NCBI GenBank assembly: GCA_001466705.2 | Contig: LATX02000174.1 | Span: 248,001-312,000, forward strand | Direction: 5' to 3' | Origin: Moniliophthora roreri | Taxonomy: Eukaryota > Basidiomycota > Agaricomycetes > Agaricales > Marasmiaceae | Length of the DNA: 64,000 bases | Shown here: positions 33,931 to 46,087 of the stretch, piece after piece | Layout: each line of letters begins with the position of its first letter | Numbering within the stretch: position 1 is the first letter of the stretch | Position numbers and translations under genes: made by a program | The notes under the pieces: generated by a model | Told to the model about the DNA's origin: nothing | Seen by the model: the letters and a program-made list of their open reading frames with translations, nothing else | The model's database searches: none

Positions 33931-34266
33931 TCTTGGGGTTTAGTGAGGTCAAATAGCATATGTAACCAGAGCTCCTACCATGCCATCGAATAATCCTTGC
34001 CATTCATCATCATGGGTAACAACGACACCCATATCATCTCGCTAAATATGCCACCATTCTCAGTTATTGGCCCTTGTTACAAAACCTATTGAAACACTTA
34101 CCGTTTGCAAAATATAGTGGTAACGGCCTAGGAGGTAAGCACACAAGAATGCGCATATATGAACCAAGAGTATCCACAATGGAGGTGAAGACCACCACGA
34201 CGAACGCGGGTTGGGAGTGTCTGGTGCGCGGTGACTGATCTGATAGTCGTGGTCGTTATTGAACAT
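33431..34266 (-). CDS. Gene A2: small membrane protein with a tandemly duplicated last exon
   Basis: ATG at 34,266, beginning MFNNDHDYQISHRAPDTPNP. One membrane span follows (LWILLVHICAFLCAYLLG). After short introns come VVVTHDDEWQGLFDGM and an exon DNEMLLNDADANLRSENREG. That last exon exists twice: 33,703-33,915 and 33,431-33,643, 272 bp apart, both open to a stop after INGQ/VNGQ. It is the paralogue of gene A1 but lacks the long disordered region. Function is unknown. Which last exon is used cannot be told from sequence. Confidence 0.5.
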
Positions 34267-34279
34267 GATAGAGTACTTA

Positions 34280-34905
34280 GATGAGGAAGACGGTGGTGGT
34301 TAGAATCAGAGAGGAAGACGACGGTAGGTCTATAAAGGAGGAATAGCTGTGTGGCGTTTGGCTGTGTAGAACTGCAGGAAGGGCCTCAATGGCTCTCGGG
34401 GCCACAGTAAACAAGCGATAATAATCAGACCACAACGGCCACCCATGTAGGACAATAGCTTCTTGATGCAAAATCTGGGCGGACTTCAGGAAGCACAAGA
34501 ATAAGGTAATATGACTGCTGTTTGGTACTATTGGCTCCCCAGTATATTTTCTACAATCTTGTAATTCGATGTGTGCCAGGAACACTCAGATGGCTGAAAG
34601 TGGGTGTTTGGCGATTTTTGGAAAATTTTTCCGATTTTTTGTGATTTTTGTAGGGGGCGTTACGCCAGTTTGAACGATAGTTGGCCCTGGGACGGGGCCG
34701 CTCGGCGGCTTGGACAAAAACGTGGTGAGAGGCCCCGAAAAAATGGGTGGACAAAAACTGGCCATTTTGCCAAAACTTCCGAACCTCAGCACCTATTATC
34801 GGGGGTCCTGGTATACCCCAATTGTGCTGTCGTATACGAAATGGAAAACCTCCAAATGTCATAGAAGCTTCGCAGACCACGTCAAAGAGAGGATACCTGG
34901 GGCGA
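34280..34905. other. Spacer of block 2 with an unidentified GC-rich insert
   Basis: The stretch ~34,590-34,850, which starts with T-rich GGAAAATTTTTCCGATTTTTTG and includes GGGGGCGTTACGCC, has no counterpart in block 1. It looks inserted. I found no TIR, LTR or target duplication for it. Confidence 0.4.
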
Positions 34906-35019
34906 TAACTCGGGCTAATTGCTGAAATTGAGTGCCAGTTCTTTTGGGTAATGGTGTAATAACGAGATATTATACGGATCGACGAAGATGTAGAGCAATA
35001 TGAGATATTCCTTGGTCGC

Positions 35020-35348
35020 AAGAGAGAAGGCATGTGTCAACAGAGCGGGCTCTTCAGCGGGGTGATATATCCGGTAGACTTTGCCTACGGCTGGGTATTA
35101 GTACGTTTCGCTCCTACTTTTTTCTTGTGTGACGAACGCTAATGGTACCTTGGAAATGCAGCACCTTGATCAATACAACGCACCTCACTGTATCAACTAC
35201 ACTGTACCTCTATGGCTCGGAGCATCCCGGACTGCTTGTTAAAATCCGCCTGCGAAAATCCGAAGGATACAATCTACTCATCCCGACCGGCGTTGTACCA
35301 ATCCCCTCTGGACCATATACGTTCATTCCGACTCCGATTAAGAGATAG
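35020..35348 (+). CDS. Gene C2: 3' part of an uncharacterised protein
   Basis: An exon ending YPVDFAYGWVL is joined by a GTACG...GCAG intron to a frame with TVSTTLYLYGSEHPGLLVK, RLRKSEGYNLLIPTG and the end FIPTPIKR. This second exon is open to the stop at 35,348, while the copy in block 1 is frameshifted. The 5' end is not resolved, since the upstream DNA differs from block 1. Family and function are unknown. Confidence 0.35.
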
Positions 35349-36069
35349 GTCGACAGGAGTTTGTTTTACCATTCGCTTATCGTCGGGTGGGTCATCGTAG
35401 TCGTTGTCCAAGGTGTTTGCCGGCAAAAATGCCGGTCGTTCCGGCGCTTCGACAACGTTTGTCAGCAACCATCACCCGCCTGCAAACCGCAATGACCAGA
35501 ACGCTTTTGTTTTCCCTCACGGCAAGTCATCATCAAAATTTCGAGTGCTTCGTCGTCAGGCCCATCTACGCTGAAAAGCAAAGCCCGAGGCTTTAAGACA
35601 CTTGGACCGTCAACACCCTCGATTCCTATGTGCTTCTGAAGGCCCCACATTACTCCCAAGACATCGAAAAAAAACACAATGGCGGATCTTCTATGGACTA
35701 CCTCATACAGTCATCGAGAAAAGTGGGATTTCCATTCATCCATTCGGTTCTTGTTCGTCTCTCCTTTTCACTCTTGTCAAGTTACTAACCAAGCTACGTA
35801 TATCCAGAACATTTATCTGCGTAAGGAAGATACGCGTTACACCTCTCGTCTTCCTGACGTACACACCATGCTTATTTTTCACGTCGTCGTTCAAATGCTA
35901 AGCTTTTTCATTTCTCAACGGCATTGCTCGTGCATCGTAGGGAAAGGGTACGAGGAGAATTTGGAGAGATTGGACAAAGTTGGAGTAAAGTCAGCTGGGT
36001 GTAAGAGGGTACCAGGAAATTGCGAGATACGAGGAACATGGTTCACCATTACATGTCGGTCACTGACGT

Positions 36070-36586
36070 CTCACCTGAAGAATCATCGCCAGCTGCTCCG
36101 ATTCCCCTGCTGAATCCTACTGTGTACTCAGCACCTCCTTGACGGGGTATGCCCCTTGGAAAAGGGTTAGCCGGTAGAAGCTGCACATAAGCCAAGCACA
36201 AGTTACGGTTCCCCTCCCATCAAACCAGCACCTACCTCTCTTTTACTATCATCTATACGCGAAATCACCCTCTTTCCAAAGTATTTCGGGATTTCCTCCA
36301 TCGGGGGTGAATCCTCCATTTGTACGAAATCGTCAGGGACCTTCCACTGAACTGGATCATCCTCGGGATGACAAATGTTGAATATGAAGTCGAAACGACC
36401 TTCAGGACTGAGTATCCCAACATCTCCCACTCTGACACCTGTACTCTGGTGCTCTTCGAGAAAATTAGGTGAGGCGTTGTCTTCAGGAAACCAGAGAGGA
36501 ATGCCGTCGCGGAGGGGATAGACGACTCTGGCATAAACCCGCCCGTCTGTTGGGTGACTGTTGAGCATGACGTACGGATGGTGCAA
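36070..36586 (-). pseudogene. Gene D2: D1 paralogue with lost start and internal in-frame deletion
   Basis: Exon 1 aligns with D1 (GIPLWFPEDN, TGVRVGDVGILSPEGRFDFIFN), but the ATG position is AAG; the next ATG lies about 20 codons in. After the same intron, the second exon runs AEYTVGFSRGIGAA and joins directly to DDSSGETSVTDM, the very end of D1. About 0.9 kb, including the NGSLYLVTG region and the membrane span, is missing, yet the frame is kept. It could make a short protein from the inner ATG, but I judge it a decayed copy. Confidence 0.6.
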
Positions 36587-36609
36587 TCTTGTTGTGAACT
36601 GGTCAAGAA

Positions 36610-36965
36610 CTGGTGTATACTGTAGCTTTTATATTCCCTTCCGTGGCACTGGCAGTGCGACCAAACAGGCCCTTAGACTCGCGACGTTCCGATCCAATCT
36701 TGCAGAGACCGGCTGTTTGGAGGATAAAGGGCCGATAAATAAGCTCGACGTAAAAGGTTCGTACAAAGGTAGTCATTTACAAGAGACGATTTGAACTACA
36801 GTCGTGTAAAATGTACACTAGATATGGCATGGGCAGTAGTAATCATAGTAATACGTGAATAGCATGATCGAAAAAAAAAAAAAAGGAATGCGCAACTAAC
36901 CGAAGTAAAAGTAATCGTACAAAAAGGTCAAAGAGATGGTGCAGATAAATACTCCCCAAATTCAA
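36610..36965. other. Intergenic
   Basis: It holds a short poly(A) run (~36,870-36,884) and no gene. Confidence 0.4.
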
Positions 36966-36970
36966 TTCCA

Positions 36971-39900
36971 TCATCTTCTAAGCATCAACACGGCCGTAAA
37001 GAGTACACCTGCCAAACCTCCCAACACACCAACAACCGACCAACGTGTGTATCCTTCAAAATGGTGTTGCAAAACGGCACCAGGCGGTCGAGTAGTAGGT
37101 GATGATTCGGTGCCAAAAAACGAGTAGAGTACGATTCCGGTAATAAAAGCGATGATGGAGTAGATCAAGAGTGTCAAGGGGAGTGAGAGGATCAGTATGC
37201 GTCTCTGGCGGTGAGGAACACATAATTGATCAGTACTCTGTCTCGGGTATATATATAGAGTGGTAGTACTCACAGAATGCACCATCATACCCTCTCCTCC
37301 ACCAACCATATACGAATGTCTTCCCCCACCACCAACAACTTCCCCCATACCCATACCCACACTTCCATAATTCACAATCCCACCTGCGGCGGACGAAAGC
37401 CACGTCGACCTCTCCAAATCGGATTTATATTTGAATATGGCAACAACAGTCGAAGCCATGGAAAATGTTGAGAGGAGGATAGCAACAAGGCCCGCAATAC
37501 GCGCGATAGCGTCCAGCCCTGGTAAGGAGAGAAAGGTTACCGATGCGCTGAGGACTATTGCAGCCTGTGATTTTGGGAACAGACGCGTAAGGAATGGGTT
37601 TTTTTATGTCTTTTATTTACTGTGATTGATGAAATCGGGGTTGGGGGGGAAGGGAGTGGAGGGGAAGGAGGAAAGAGACTTACCACTAAACATGTAGATG
37701 CACCGATAACCATCATAGGACCAGCTCCCCGAAGCATACCGCTTTCTTCATCTAGACGGTGATGTTGAAGCCGGTTGAGGAATAGGTACGGAATTCCGAG
37801 GCAAACGCAGGAAACGACAAAGTCAAGCACCCGTTTTCGCAAGGGGAGTGGTCTGTTAAACGGTAATAGTGGTGGACGATGAGTCTTGGCCACGTCCTCT
37901 GGAAGAGGCTTGCTGGGTCGGAAAACGGCCTGACGCCATTGAGCTGTCAATATCAAGGGGGTTAGTAAGACTGGGATTATTTTGAACGTATACATGAATG
38001 AGACTTGCCGACTCGAATGAGGATACGAGCAACGATACGGGTGTGTACGATAGTGTTGATTGGTGAATCGTTTTGGAGTTCTAGCCCGAGTAAACGTCAG
38101 AGTCGAAACTAAAGTCCAGGGGGGGCGAATATTCATTACGCACCACTAAATGATCGTAGCATGTTGCTGAGTTCATTGCATTCTTCTTGAGAGAATGGTG
38201 TAGAAGCAGCTCCGTGGGGAGGGAGTAAGCGATCCGACCATGACCATGTAAGAACATCCATTGCTTCAGTGCGTGCGTTCAGAGGTAGAGCACTATGAGC
38301 AGGGTGATCTTCGACAAAAGACCAGTAGCGGTATTCCATGTCGAGGCCTACGACGGTGTTAATAACATTTCAATATATCCGAAGAAAACCAAGAATGTAG
38401 ACATACCATCTTCAGGTTCCTTGGCAGCAGAAGTCGAACCACTTTCAGTATCCCATAACGGATCAGCAGTGACCGTGCGCCTCTTATGATCCACCCAAAA
38501 CTTCAACGGTATAAACTCGTCTTCTGCTTTATCCTTGCCTCGCCCTCGTCCTTTGGTCTTCTTCTTCTTCTTATCGACGGGACCTTCTCGTAACCACAAC
38601 TCCCAACCAGCAGGAGCACCTTCAAACCCACTGATATCTCCTCTCCGTAACTCCAAAAACTTGGTAATAGCTTCCAACTTGACCACGTTGCGCAAGTCTA
38701 TATCGGTGGTGACACGCAGAGTTGGGTGAACATAGTACCTTAGACCATCTGGTAAACCATATTCGATCCAGCCTTTCTGGTGTAGAAGTGGTCCACCAGA
38801 GGCAGAAGGCGGCTGATTACCGTTCATAGATGCCATGGGTGAGATATTGAGACGTGGAGCGTGCATGCCAGTGTCGATATTGAGGTAGCCGCCACCACCG
38901 CGTTGGGGCTTGCGATTGTGGTGATGGTGATGAGAAAGAGGGTTAACGGGTGAATGAGGTGGGGGTGGTGATCGAGGGCGGTTGATTAGAGGTCGGCTTT
39001 CGCTGTAATTATACAGTTGGTTAGTGAGAGAGGTACACAATTACCAAGAGCGAGAAACGTACTCGGTGTCAGCTTGAGCATTGAATCGAATATGACCTCC
39101 ACCGGGACCTTGGTCAAGTGTATCTTCGGAAGGTACCTCTCGAATGGATCTTCCTGGAATAACCTCGTTGAACTCGGGAAGGGGTACAATGATGACCGGA
39201 GGCGGCGGTGCGTGTTCGCGCTCGTGTTCGCGCTCATCTTCGTGTTCGCGTTGAGTAATATAACCATGAACCTCCTCTCGAGCAGACCTTGGTCTGGAGA
39301 GACCCTCGTCAGCACACGAAATTGCGCAAAGTCGGCAAGAAAGGCACTTACGCAGGCATCGTTACTTGGATAGGATGAGCTGTTACAGCTGGTGGTGCGG
39401 GATTTGATGGTGCGGGATCTGCGAATGGATCTTCATAGCGTCTAACATTCTCATGAGTTCAAGACAAAAAAGAGAAAGAGAGGATAGCAAGTGACTTACG
39501 CAGATCCATTCGGACCATTACCAGCACCACGATATTCCTCATCCAGCACATGCTTCTTCCCATCACTACCGCTGACGCTTACAGCCCAAACAGCTTGAGG
39601 TTCGGCAACATTATATGATGGTATGGGGATCGGGTTGGACTTGGGTACTTCGACGTGAGGTGCAGGTGCAGGTGCAGGCACAGGTGCAGGCGCAGGCTGC
39701 ACGACAAGCTGCGGCACACTGGGAGGCGTAGCCCGAACTGTGACATCGCTCTCCAGTCGTACAGGTTCAGGCATCGCAGCCGGCTCAGGCATCACAGCCG
39801 GCTCAGCCTTCTCCTCCTGAGCGAAAGGTGCAGGTGCAGGTGCAATTGCAGGATTGGGCGAAATATAAAACATGTTTGCATTCTCCGTATCAGCCGGTCC

Positions 39901-40803
39901 ATGCGGTCTCGGCGAAACCATGGGTGTCTCGACTGCTGCGTCAACGCCACCTCCAATTGTGTTACGAACGATAGCTTCTTGGAGAGATGCAGAATCGGGT
40001 TCGAATTGTTCGGGGCTGTGAGTCTGCTCTGGAGCAGTAATGGTGAAGTATCCGGGATCGTCTACAGCTGTCTTGAGCTCTGGAGAGTGATGAACTGGGC
40101 GTTCCGGTGCTGGTGCCGGTGCTTCAGGTGCAGCTTCAGGTGGTTGTTCTACCTCCTTTGCCTGTGCAGGGGGAGCGGTATCAGGTCCTGCTTCGGGTAT
40201 CGCAAGAGCAGGAGGAGCTTCCTGAGGTCGCTTGAGACTATCAATGCTATGACTCTGCCTCAACGACCTCTGAGACATCTCTTCCGGCTCGTCAACAAAG
40301 GCACCAGGCCCTGTAGCCTCCTCAAAGATCTTTGGCGGCTCCTGATAGATAGGTGCGGTTTCAGTTGCCGGTTCAGGTTGGGGTTGAGGTGTATTGGCTC
40401 CCGTAGCCTCGACTTCCTCGGAGGTTATGACTGCCTGTGCAAGCGGAGAAACACCCAAGGTTCCTTGACGCTTGGTAGTTCCGTCATCTTCGGATGCAGC
40501 TGCTTCACGTGCGGGTGATTCTGCGATGGGACTGGGTACGTGAGAGCCCGCAGCTGATGAAGAGGCAGCTGCTGCTGCATTCATGTCGATACTTGGTCGT
40601 GCACTTCCAGCTGCGCTGCCCGAGGAACTGACATCTGAAGTGGATGCCACTGAACCTCTGCGAGGGAAGGCCGGTTCTGGTTGTTGTTGTGGTGTAGTTG
40701 GTCGATTGCCTACTGCTCCAAGGGTGACGATGGAGGAGGTACGCCGCATGACGGTACCCATTCGAGAGCGGAGGGATTTCTTGTCCGAGCCCTTGTCACT
40801 CAT
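36971..40803 (-). CDS. Long membrane protein: disordered N-terminus, WW-like motif, C-terminal membrane domain
   Basis: ATG at 40,803, stop at 36,971. The large first exon (40,803 to ~39,500) is Pro/Ala/Glu/Ser-rich and disordered, with a PAPAPVPAPAPAP run. Later exons add EDPFADPAPSNP, REHEDEREHEREC, and IRFNAQADTEY joined to ESRPLINRPRSPPPP. Next comes a WW-like segment, GWIEYGLPDGLRYYVHP (W...G..YY.hP); the second Trp of a true WW domain is not obvious. After a Lys/Arg-rich stretch come WVDHKRRTV and PLWDTESG. The C-terminal part has about four membrane spans (VLDFVVSCVCLGIPYLFLN; MVIGASTCLVV; ASVTFLSLPGLDAIARIAGL; LLIYSIIAFITGIVLYSFF; VVGVLGGLAGVLFTAVLML). One intron is GC-AG (GCAAGTCTC...TGACAG). 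Frames are intact. I know similar mushroom proteins but no function. Confidence 0.75.
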
Positions 40804-41601
40804 GATGATTAGGATTCAGGTGAAGGATTGGCGGAATATAGTTGGTTTGACGGTCGACGTCAGGAAGGGGAATGAAGTGGAAGGGGAGCCCCAAAGGTCC
40901 AGGGTTTTATCGAGTCGGGTGTGCTGCAGACCTGCAGTGTAGAGCATGTTGATATCGTCATTCCCACCCCAAGCGTAATGAATATCCGTGGCATGCACGC
41001 AGCAAGGTTTTCGCCCTGTATATTGATAGGTAGAGCCAACAAAAGATAGACACTCTTGATCCACGATGCGTTTCTGATCAAATTCCATCTGCAATCACAA
41101 TGAGTTGTGCATGAGAAACGTTGAAGATAATAGGCGACATACGGCTTTCCCTGTCTCAAAGCCACAGCCTTCTACTCTCCAAGCCGAAAGAAGACCCGAT
41201 CTACACGTTTTAAGGGCTTGTTTTCGTATTGAAAAACCTGAAATGAAGGGTATAGCTGTGCAGAACGTAAGTTGCCTCGTTGACATAGCGTGTTAAGGTC
41301 AAATGATATGCTCACAAGAAACGGGTCTCCACGCGAGAATCAGAGGTCATTGAGATTATCCTGCCGATATTATAGGCGTCTCAGAGTCCACCCAATTGTG
41401 CTGGCCGCTGGAAGCAGCGGGGTGAACGTCGGTCATGGTGGTCGAGAAGAGAAAAAATTTTAGCTGCCGGTCTACCGGTCCATTCAAACCGGCTTCGCTG
41501 TATGACACCGGGTAAGCCAAATCCGGCCCTGAAACTTTCCACTTCCATTGCCATCGCGCCAATACTGTGCTGCACTTGGGCTCATTGGAAGGTCAAAAAG
41601 T

Positions 41602-41695
41602 CGTCACCTGTGCGATTCGAACACACGCGCTCAAAGAGCAACCGCTGGTGCTAGCTAATAGCAGGCGATCCCGTTAACCACTCCGGCAAAGTGAC
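41602..41695 (-). tRNA. tRNA-Ser(GCT), intron 12 nt
   Basis: On the minus strand the acceptor stem GTCACTT pairs with AGGTGAC, followed by discriminator G. The D arm is GCCGGAGTGGTTAACGGGA and the anticodon stem ATCGC pairs with GCGGT. The loop CTGCTA has anticodon GCT and a 12-nt intron after position 37. A long type II variable arm (TGCTC...GAGC) follows, then T-loop GTTCGAATC. All of this fits a seryl tRNA. A T-rich run follows on the transcribed strand. Confidence 0.9.
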
Positions 41696-42184
41696 TTGTT
41701 CAGCATCTTATCGTGTTACTACATAGTAAGGGGAGACCTTGTACTAGACGACTTTGATGCTGATATGTAAGGTAGGCCCCAACCCATGTAAGACTGGCGT
41801 CGAATCGACCCTTGTACACAACTCAGTGAATACCCTTTCTATAAAGTCAAAGTCCCGATTCTGAGAATGATCCAACAGTCTTCGCAGATGCGAGTAACGA
41901 CATGTATAGATTTGGCAGTACATATAAGACACAGTAGACATAATCTTCCAGTATCCTTTCACGCCCAGAGTACGATTCTTCTCTATTCAAGGTCTATATT
42001 GACGACGGCAAGTCCTAAGTTGGGCGTCGCGCATTCTACTCGCATATGGAGTTGACGTTCGGCTGTTTCATTCAGGTGGTCTAATAGAGTGTATTGCGAC
42101 ACTAAGTGCACGTACAGCAATATCATCACCTCGTATTTAAAGGAAATCTTACATATTGTGTGGCGTAGCAAATGACAAAAGGCT

Positions 42185-42279
42185 CGTCACCTGTGCGATT
42201 CGAACACACGCGCTCAAAGAGCAACCGCTAATGCTTGGGTAATAGCAGGCGATCCCGTTAACCACTCCGGCAAAGTGAC
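42185..42279 (-). tRNA. tRNA-Ser(GCT), intron 13 nt
   Basis: The mature sequence is identical to the gene at 41,602-41,695 as far as I can compare. Only the intron differs (ATTACCC-type here, TTAGCTAG-type there) and is one base longer. The two genes lie 490 bp apart in the same orientation. Confidence 0.9.
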
Positions 42280-42845
42280 GTTGTCAGAGCCAACAGATGG
42301 TTTAATATATAGCGCGAAGCTAGTCCAGAGCGTGAATCAGTTGCTCTCATTCTTAGCTTAAATACTTCCACTCAAAATGAGAGGGGTTATAGAGTGTGGA
42401 TATGAAGTTTATGGGTCGATACTACCATCTCAGCCCAAGGAGATGTGCACCAAAGTTATTGGATACCATGCAATGGGTACTCGATGAAGACGTGGCAAAT
42501 CCGATGTCCTGGCAAAGAAACCTAACACTCTCCCTTCATCCAGAATGACTTGTACATGTACCTATTTTAAGACCGACATGGCTGATGAGACTTGGCGAGA
42601 AAGAAGTCAATCGCTATGGCTCGTGCGCTATTTGGTTTGTCGGGCCTGTCTTGAATTTTCCCGCGCTCTTCTCTTTCTTCTCAATCACCACCATCGTCAT
42701 CTTCCTTCTTTCCAATTACCCTTCCTCTTCCCTGCCACGTCGCCGACTTCCTGCCCCCCAACAGTCCGAGGACATCGCGTCAAAACGGCTTAAAAACGGA
42801 TTAATCTGGCTATGATGCGTTTGCGATGTCTTCTATGCAATCAGA

Positions 42846-43119
42846 ATGTACGAACGAAATACAGCAGATCTCGTAGAAACTCAAGATGATAGTCTCCCCA
42901 TCGACACTGACAAGATTACACGGATGTCAGGTATGTTTCTCTCTCTCTCGTTCCCTTATACTGCGCTGAAAGGTACACACAGAATACTGCGATCTCAGGA
43001 TTCACATAACTGGTGAGGATTAGGCCCTCGCTATCGGCTTGTTTCACATAACTGACCGTCAAGCATATCAGATGTACAGCTTGAAACTCACGGAAGGACG
43101 AATACAACGCGCCCGCTAA
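42846..43119 (+). CDS. Hypothetical small 3-exon gene (56 aa)
   Basis: From ATG 42,846 the frame MYERNTADLVETQDDSLPID... ends at a GTATGT donor. Two introns (to CACACAG, and GTGAGG...GTCAAG) keep the frame through EYCDLRIHIT and AYQMYSLKLTEGRIQRAR to TAA at 43,117. The splice sites are canonical, but there is no family resemblance or signal peptide, so this is only plausible. Confidence 0.3.
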
Positions 43120-43620
43120 TGCAATCCGGTGAAACCCGACGGAAAATGATACTCAAGAATACCTGCACAGGATCCATTGAACAGCATAGGGGTATCACCG
43201 AAAAACTTACAACTTAACGATATGGTTAGGAATCATCGGTTTGGATACCATCAACCAAAATCCCACCGGAAGACTCACATGGCATAAGACTAGAAAAGAT
43301 CAATGCACGCTTACTACAAGTTACACAACACGCCACCCGCACGTGGTAATTTTGCTTTTAACCATCAACTTGTTGGTTATGCATCAAGATTGCTGCCACA
43401 TCTCATCTCACGACCGTACCTGACGTATTCAATTTCTCGCCACAGAATTCTGATCCTTGAGATGAGATGGAACGGGAATCCCCAAACTACGCGAGAGCTA
43501 TAGCCTCAGTGTATCACTGCAACCTCTCAAAGGTGAGTATATAATCGTGTAACAAGTCTGTGATGTAGCTACAATATACCCTTTGACCTTCCTTCCTTAT
43601 AGCACTTCACAAACCGCTTA
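43120..43620. other. Intergenic, promoter side of the GH16 gene
   Basis: No gene is recognised. GAGTATATAATCG near 43,537 is a TATA-like sequence about 90 bp upstream of the GH16 start. Confidence 0.4.
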
Positions 43621-43625
43621 TCGCG

Positions 43626-45739
43626 ATGAAGTGGAGATCCAGAACAACCCAACTGTCCCTCGTTTTCCTTCAAATCTGGGCGGTCCTTGGCCAGTACGAA
43701 CCAATTCGTGAATACTCTGGTCAAGATTTCTTCTCGAAATGGGACTTTATCAGTGGCGTTGACAGTAGCACGAAAGGTGCGTTGATTATACTTTGAAAGC
43801 CAACACAATAAATCTCATATCCGCTCGCAGGAAACGTGCAATACGTCGACCAGGGCGTCGCTGCACAACAAAAGTTAGCTTTTGTCGACTCTTCTTCTGG
43901 ACATGCTTTCGTCCGAGTCGATAATACCACGAAAATCGAAGCTGGTCCCTTTGTTCATCGAAATTCAGTCAGTAACTTCATCTCGTCTCTTGGTTACACA
44001 TCTAATCGATTAATCAATTCTCCCAGGTCAAGATTATATCAAAAGATGCATATCCTGTCGGAAGTTTGATCATCATAGATGCCCTTCACATACCTTATGG
44101 ATGCTCAGTGCGTATCAATTCATTCAGATGGTCTTCCACATTTAATAGGCTATTTCTAGGTATGGCCTGCATTCTGGACGATAGGAACGGAGCTCGGCTG
44201 GCCTCACGCTGGTGAAATCGACATCATCGAAGGTATCAACGGCATTACCAGTAATAATGTAGTCATGCACACCGATCCCGGTTGCACGCAGTCTTCCAAC
44301 GTCTCTCAAGGCGGGAAAACCACTGATGCAGACTGCGGTACCGACGTGGGCTGCAAAGTGGAAGAAACGAAGCTCAATAGCTATGGCCCGGGGTTTGCAC
44401 AGGCTGGAGGGGGCGTTTTCGCTGCCCAGATTGATAACTCCGGTGTTTTTGTGTGGTTTTGGAGTGTGAGATACTTTCTTCATACGTGTTCTGACTCGAA
44501 ACTGATGAAGAATTATTCTGTAGCGCCCTGATATACCAGCTTCCATTTCAAACGCGAAATCTGATAGTGCAATGGATATGTCTGATTGGGGACAGCCTAG
44601 CGCCGCCTATCCTAACGACGCTTGCGATATCGCAAAATTCTTCAAGCCGCAGAAGCTGGTACTCGATATCACCCTTTGTGGTGAATGGTCAGTGTTTCCT
44701 GGGTTTGTTTCGCTCTGAATGTTGACGTGAATCATCTTCAGGGCTGGGATACCCGCTGTCTACTCTGCAACATGTCCTGGCGAATGCATTGTAAGCTGCT
44801 TCAAGCTAGAATCTTTCCTAACCATTTTGCTCATCAACTTTTTTACAATAGGCGAATGTCATTGGAGACGGAAGCAATTATGGAACGACGTACTGGGAAA
44901 TTTCGTATATCCGAACTTTTGCAACCAAGGCGTCCAACATAGAGACTGTGCATGGGACTTCAGAGCCTCTTCCAAACCCATCGATCTCGACGCGTACCAT
45001 CCTTGAATCGATTACCAGTGCATCAAGGGCTGAGAGCGATCCAGCTCTTCCACTATCTACGGTCAAGACGTTCATCCCCGGCCTTGCAGCGACATATCCA
45101 TTATTCAATCCCCCAACCCCAAGTACGACTCCCACTTCAATCACTACGACTTCATCTTCCTCGACTGCTGCAAACTCGCCTAGCAGTCTTGGTTCATTCA
45201 ATCTGGGTGGAATCAACGCTACGGGCGATAGCCCAGTCGCTGTAACAACTACCTCCGCAGCCACGATTAGCAGTCTTAGTTTATTCAATCCGGGTGGAGT
45301 CAATGCTACCAGTAACCCCCCAGCGACCCTTTCAATATTCAATCCCCAAATTCCGAGTACGACTCCCACTTCAATAACCACTACTTCATCTTCCTCGGCT
45401 GCTGCGAACTCGCCTAGCAGTCTTGGTTCATTCAATCTGGGTGGAATCAATGCCACGAGCGACGGTCCAGTGGCTGTAACAACCGCCACCACAACCTCAC
45501 CTAGCAGTCTTGCTTCATTCAACCTGGGCGGAATCAATGCTACCAGTAATCCCCTGGTGAGCTCTCCTACCGACCGTGATACTGCTATCACCAGCCCTCA
45601 GGAAGCATCCAGCTCAGTCGAGTCCCAGACCGAGACCGAACCCACATCGTCTTCCTCCGCACTTCAACTCTCTTTGGATACTACACTCTTTCTCACAACA
45701 ATTCCTTCTCTTTTGGTGATCATTACGGCGTTTTGTTAA
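43626..45739 (+). CDS. GH16 endo-beta-1,3(4)-glucanase-like enzyme, GPI-anchored, intact
   Basis: ATG at 43,626 (exon 1 to 43,776; exon 2 from 43,831). A signal peptide (TTQLSLVFLQIWAVLGQ) leads to EYSGQDFFSKWDF. The catalytic exon reads VWPAFWTIGTELGWPHAGEIDIIEG, with the E-x-D-x-x-E of GH16: nucleophile, helper Asp and acid/base all present. Later landmarks are WGQPSAAYPNDACD, KLVLDITLCGEW, CPGEC and YWEISYIRTF. The remaining ~245 residues form a Ser/Thr/Pro-rich stalk in which a 78-codon unit (234 bp) with SLGSFNLGGINAT is repeated. It ends in a hydrophobic GPI signal (LFLTTIPSLLVIITAFC). GH16 members of this type act on cell-wall glucans at the surface. Five or six short introns are all in frame. 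It is the only fully competent of four paralogues in the window. Confidence 0.9.
45122..45590 (+). repeat. 234-bp in-frame repeat in the GH16 stalk
   Basis: AGTACGACTCCCACTTCAAT occurs at 45,122 and 45,356. Each unit encodes PSTTPTSITTTSSSS...SPSSLGSFNLGGINAT. Partial extra copies of the SLxxFNxGGxNAT motif lie between and after the two units. Period 78 codons. Confidence 0.85.
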
Positions 45740-45828
45740 TAAATAGGATTATTGCTAATATACACTACGGTATATGCGTATGGAAGAAATGAATCTGCAC
45801 TATAGCTACGAATCTGGATAAATAACGT

Positions 45829-45925
45829 GCCCGCCTAGCTCAATCGGATAGAGCGTCAGACTTTTAAAACATAAAAGTTTATAAAGGGCATCTGAAGGCT
45901 GCGAGTTCGACCCTCGCGGTGGGCT
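45829..45925 (+). tRNA. tRNA-Lys(TTT) with 23-nt intron
   Basis: The acceptor stem GCCCGCC pairs with GGTGGGC, plus discriminator T. The D arm is TAGCTCAATCGGATAGAGC and the anticodon stem TCAGA pairs with TCTGA. The loop CTTTTA has anticodon TTT, with an A/T-rich 23-nt intron after position 37. The T arm is GCGAGTTCGACCCTCGC. It starts 90 bp beyond the GH16 stop. Confidence 0.9.
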
Positions 45926-46087
45926 AATCAAAGCAAAGACTTTTTCGTTCGGGTAAGTGCCGCAGCACCGACCTATTTCAAAAGAGCTGTTGACGTTCGC
46001 AGATTACGCACCTAAACAGCGGATTGCATACTGAAGTAGTAGCGCGACAATCATAAATTACACTAATCAAATACACTCATTACCGTG

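Noticed and set aside
35679..36113. 144-codon plus-strand frame in block 2
   Set aside because: The paralogous DNA in block 1 is not open in this frame and nothing in it resembles a family.
39655..40518. Plus-strand Arg/Cys-rich frame of 287 codons
   Set aside because: It is antisense to the Pro/Ala-rich first exon of the 37-40.8-kb gene, whose splicing and membrane domain support the minus strand.
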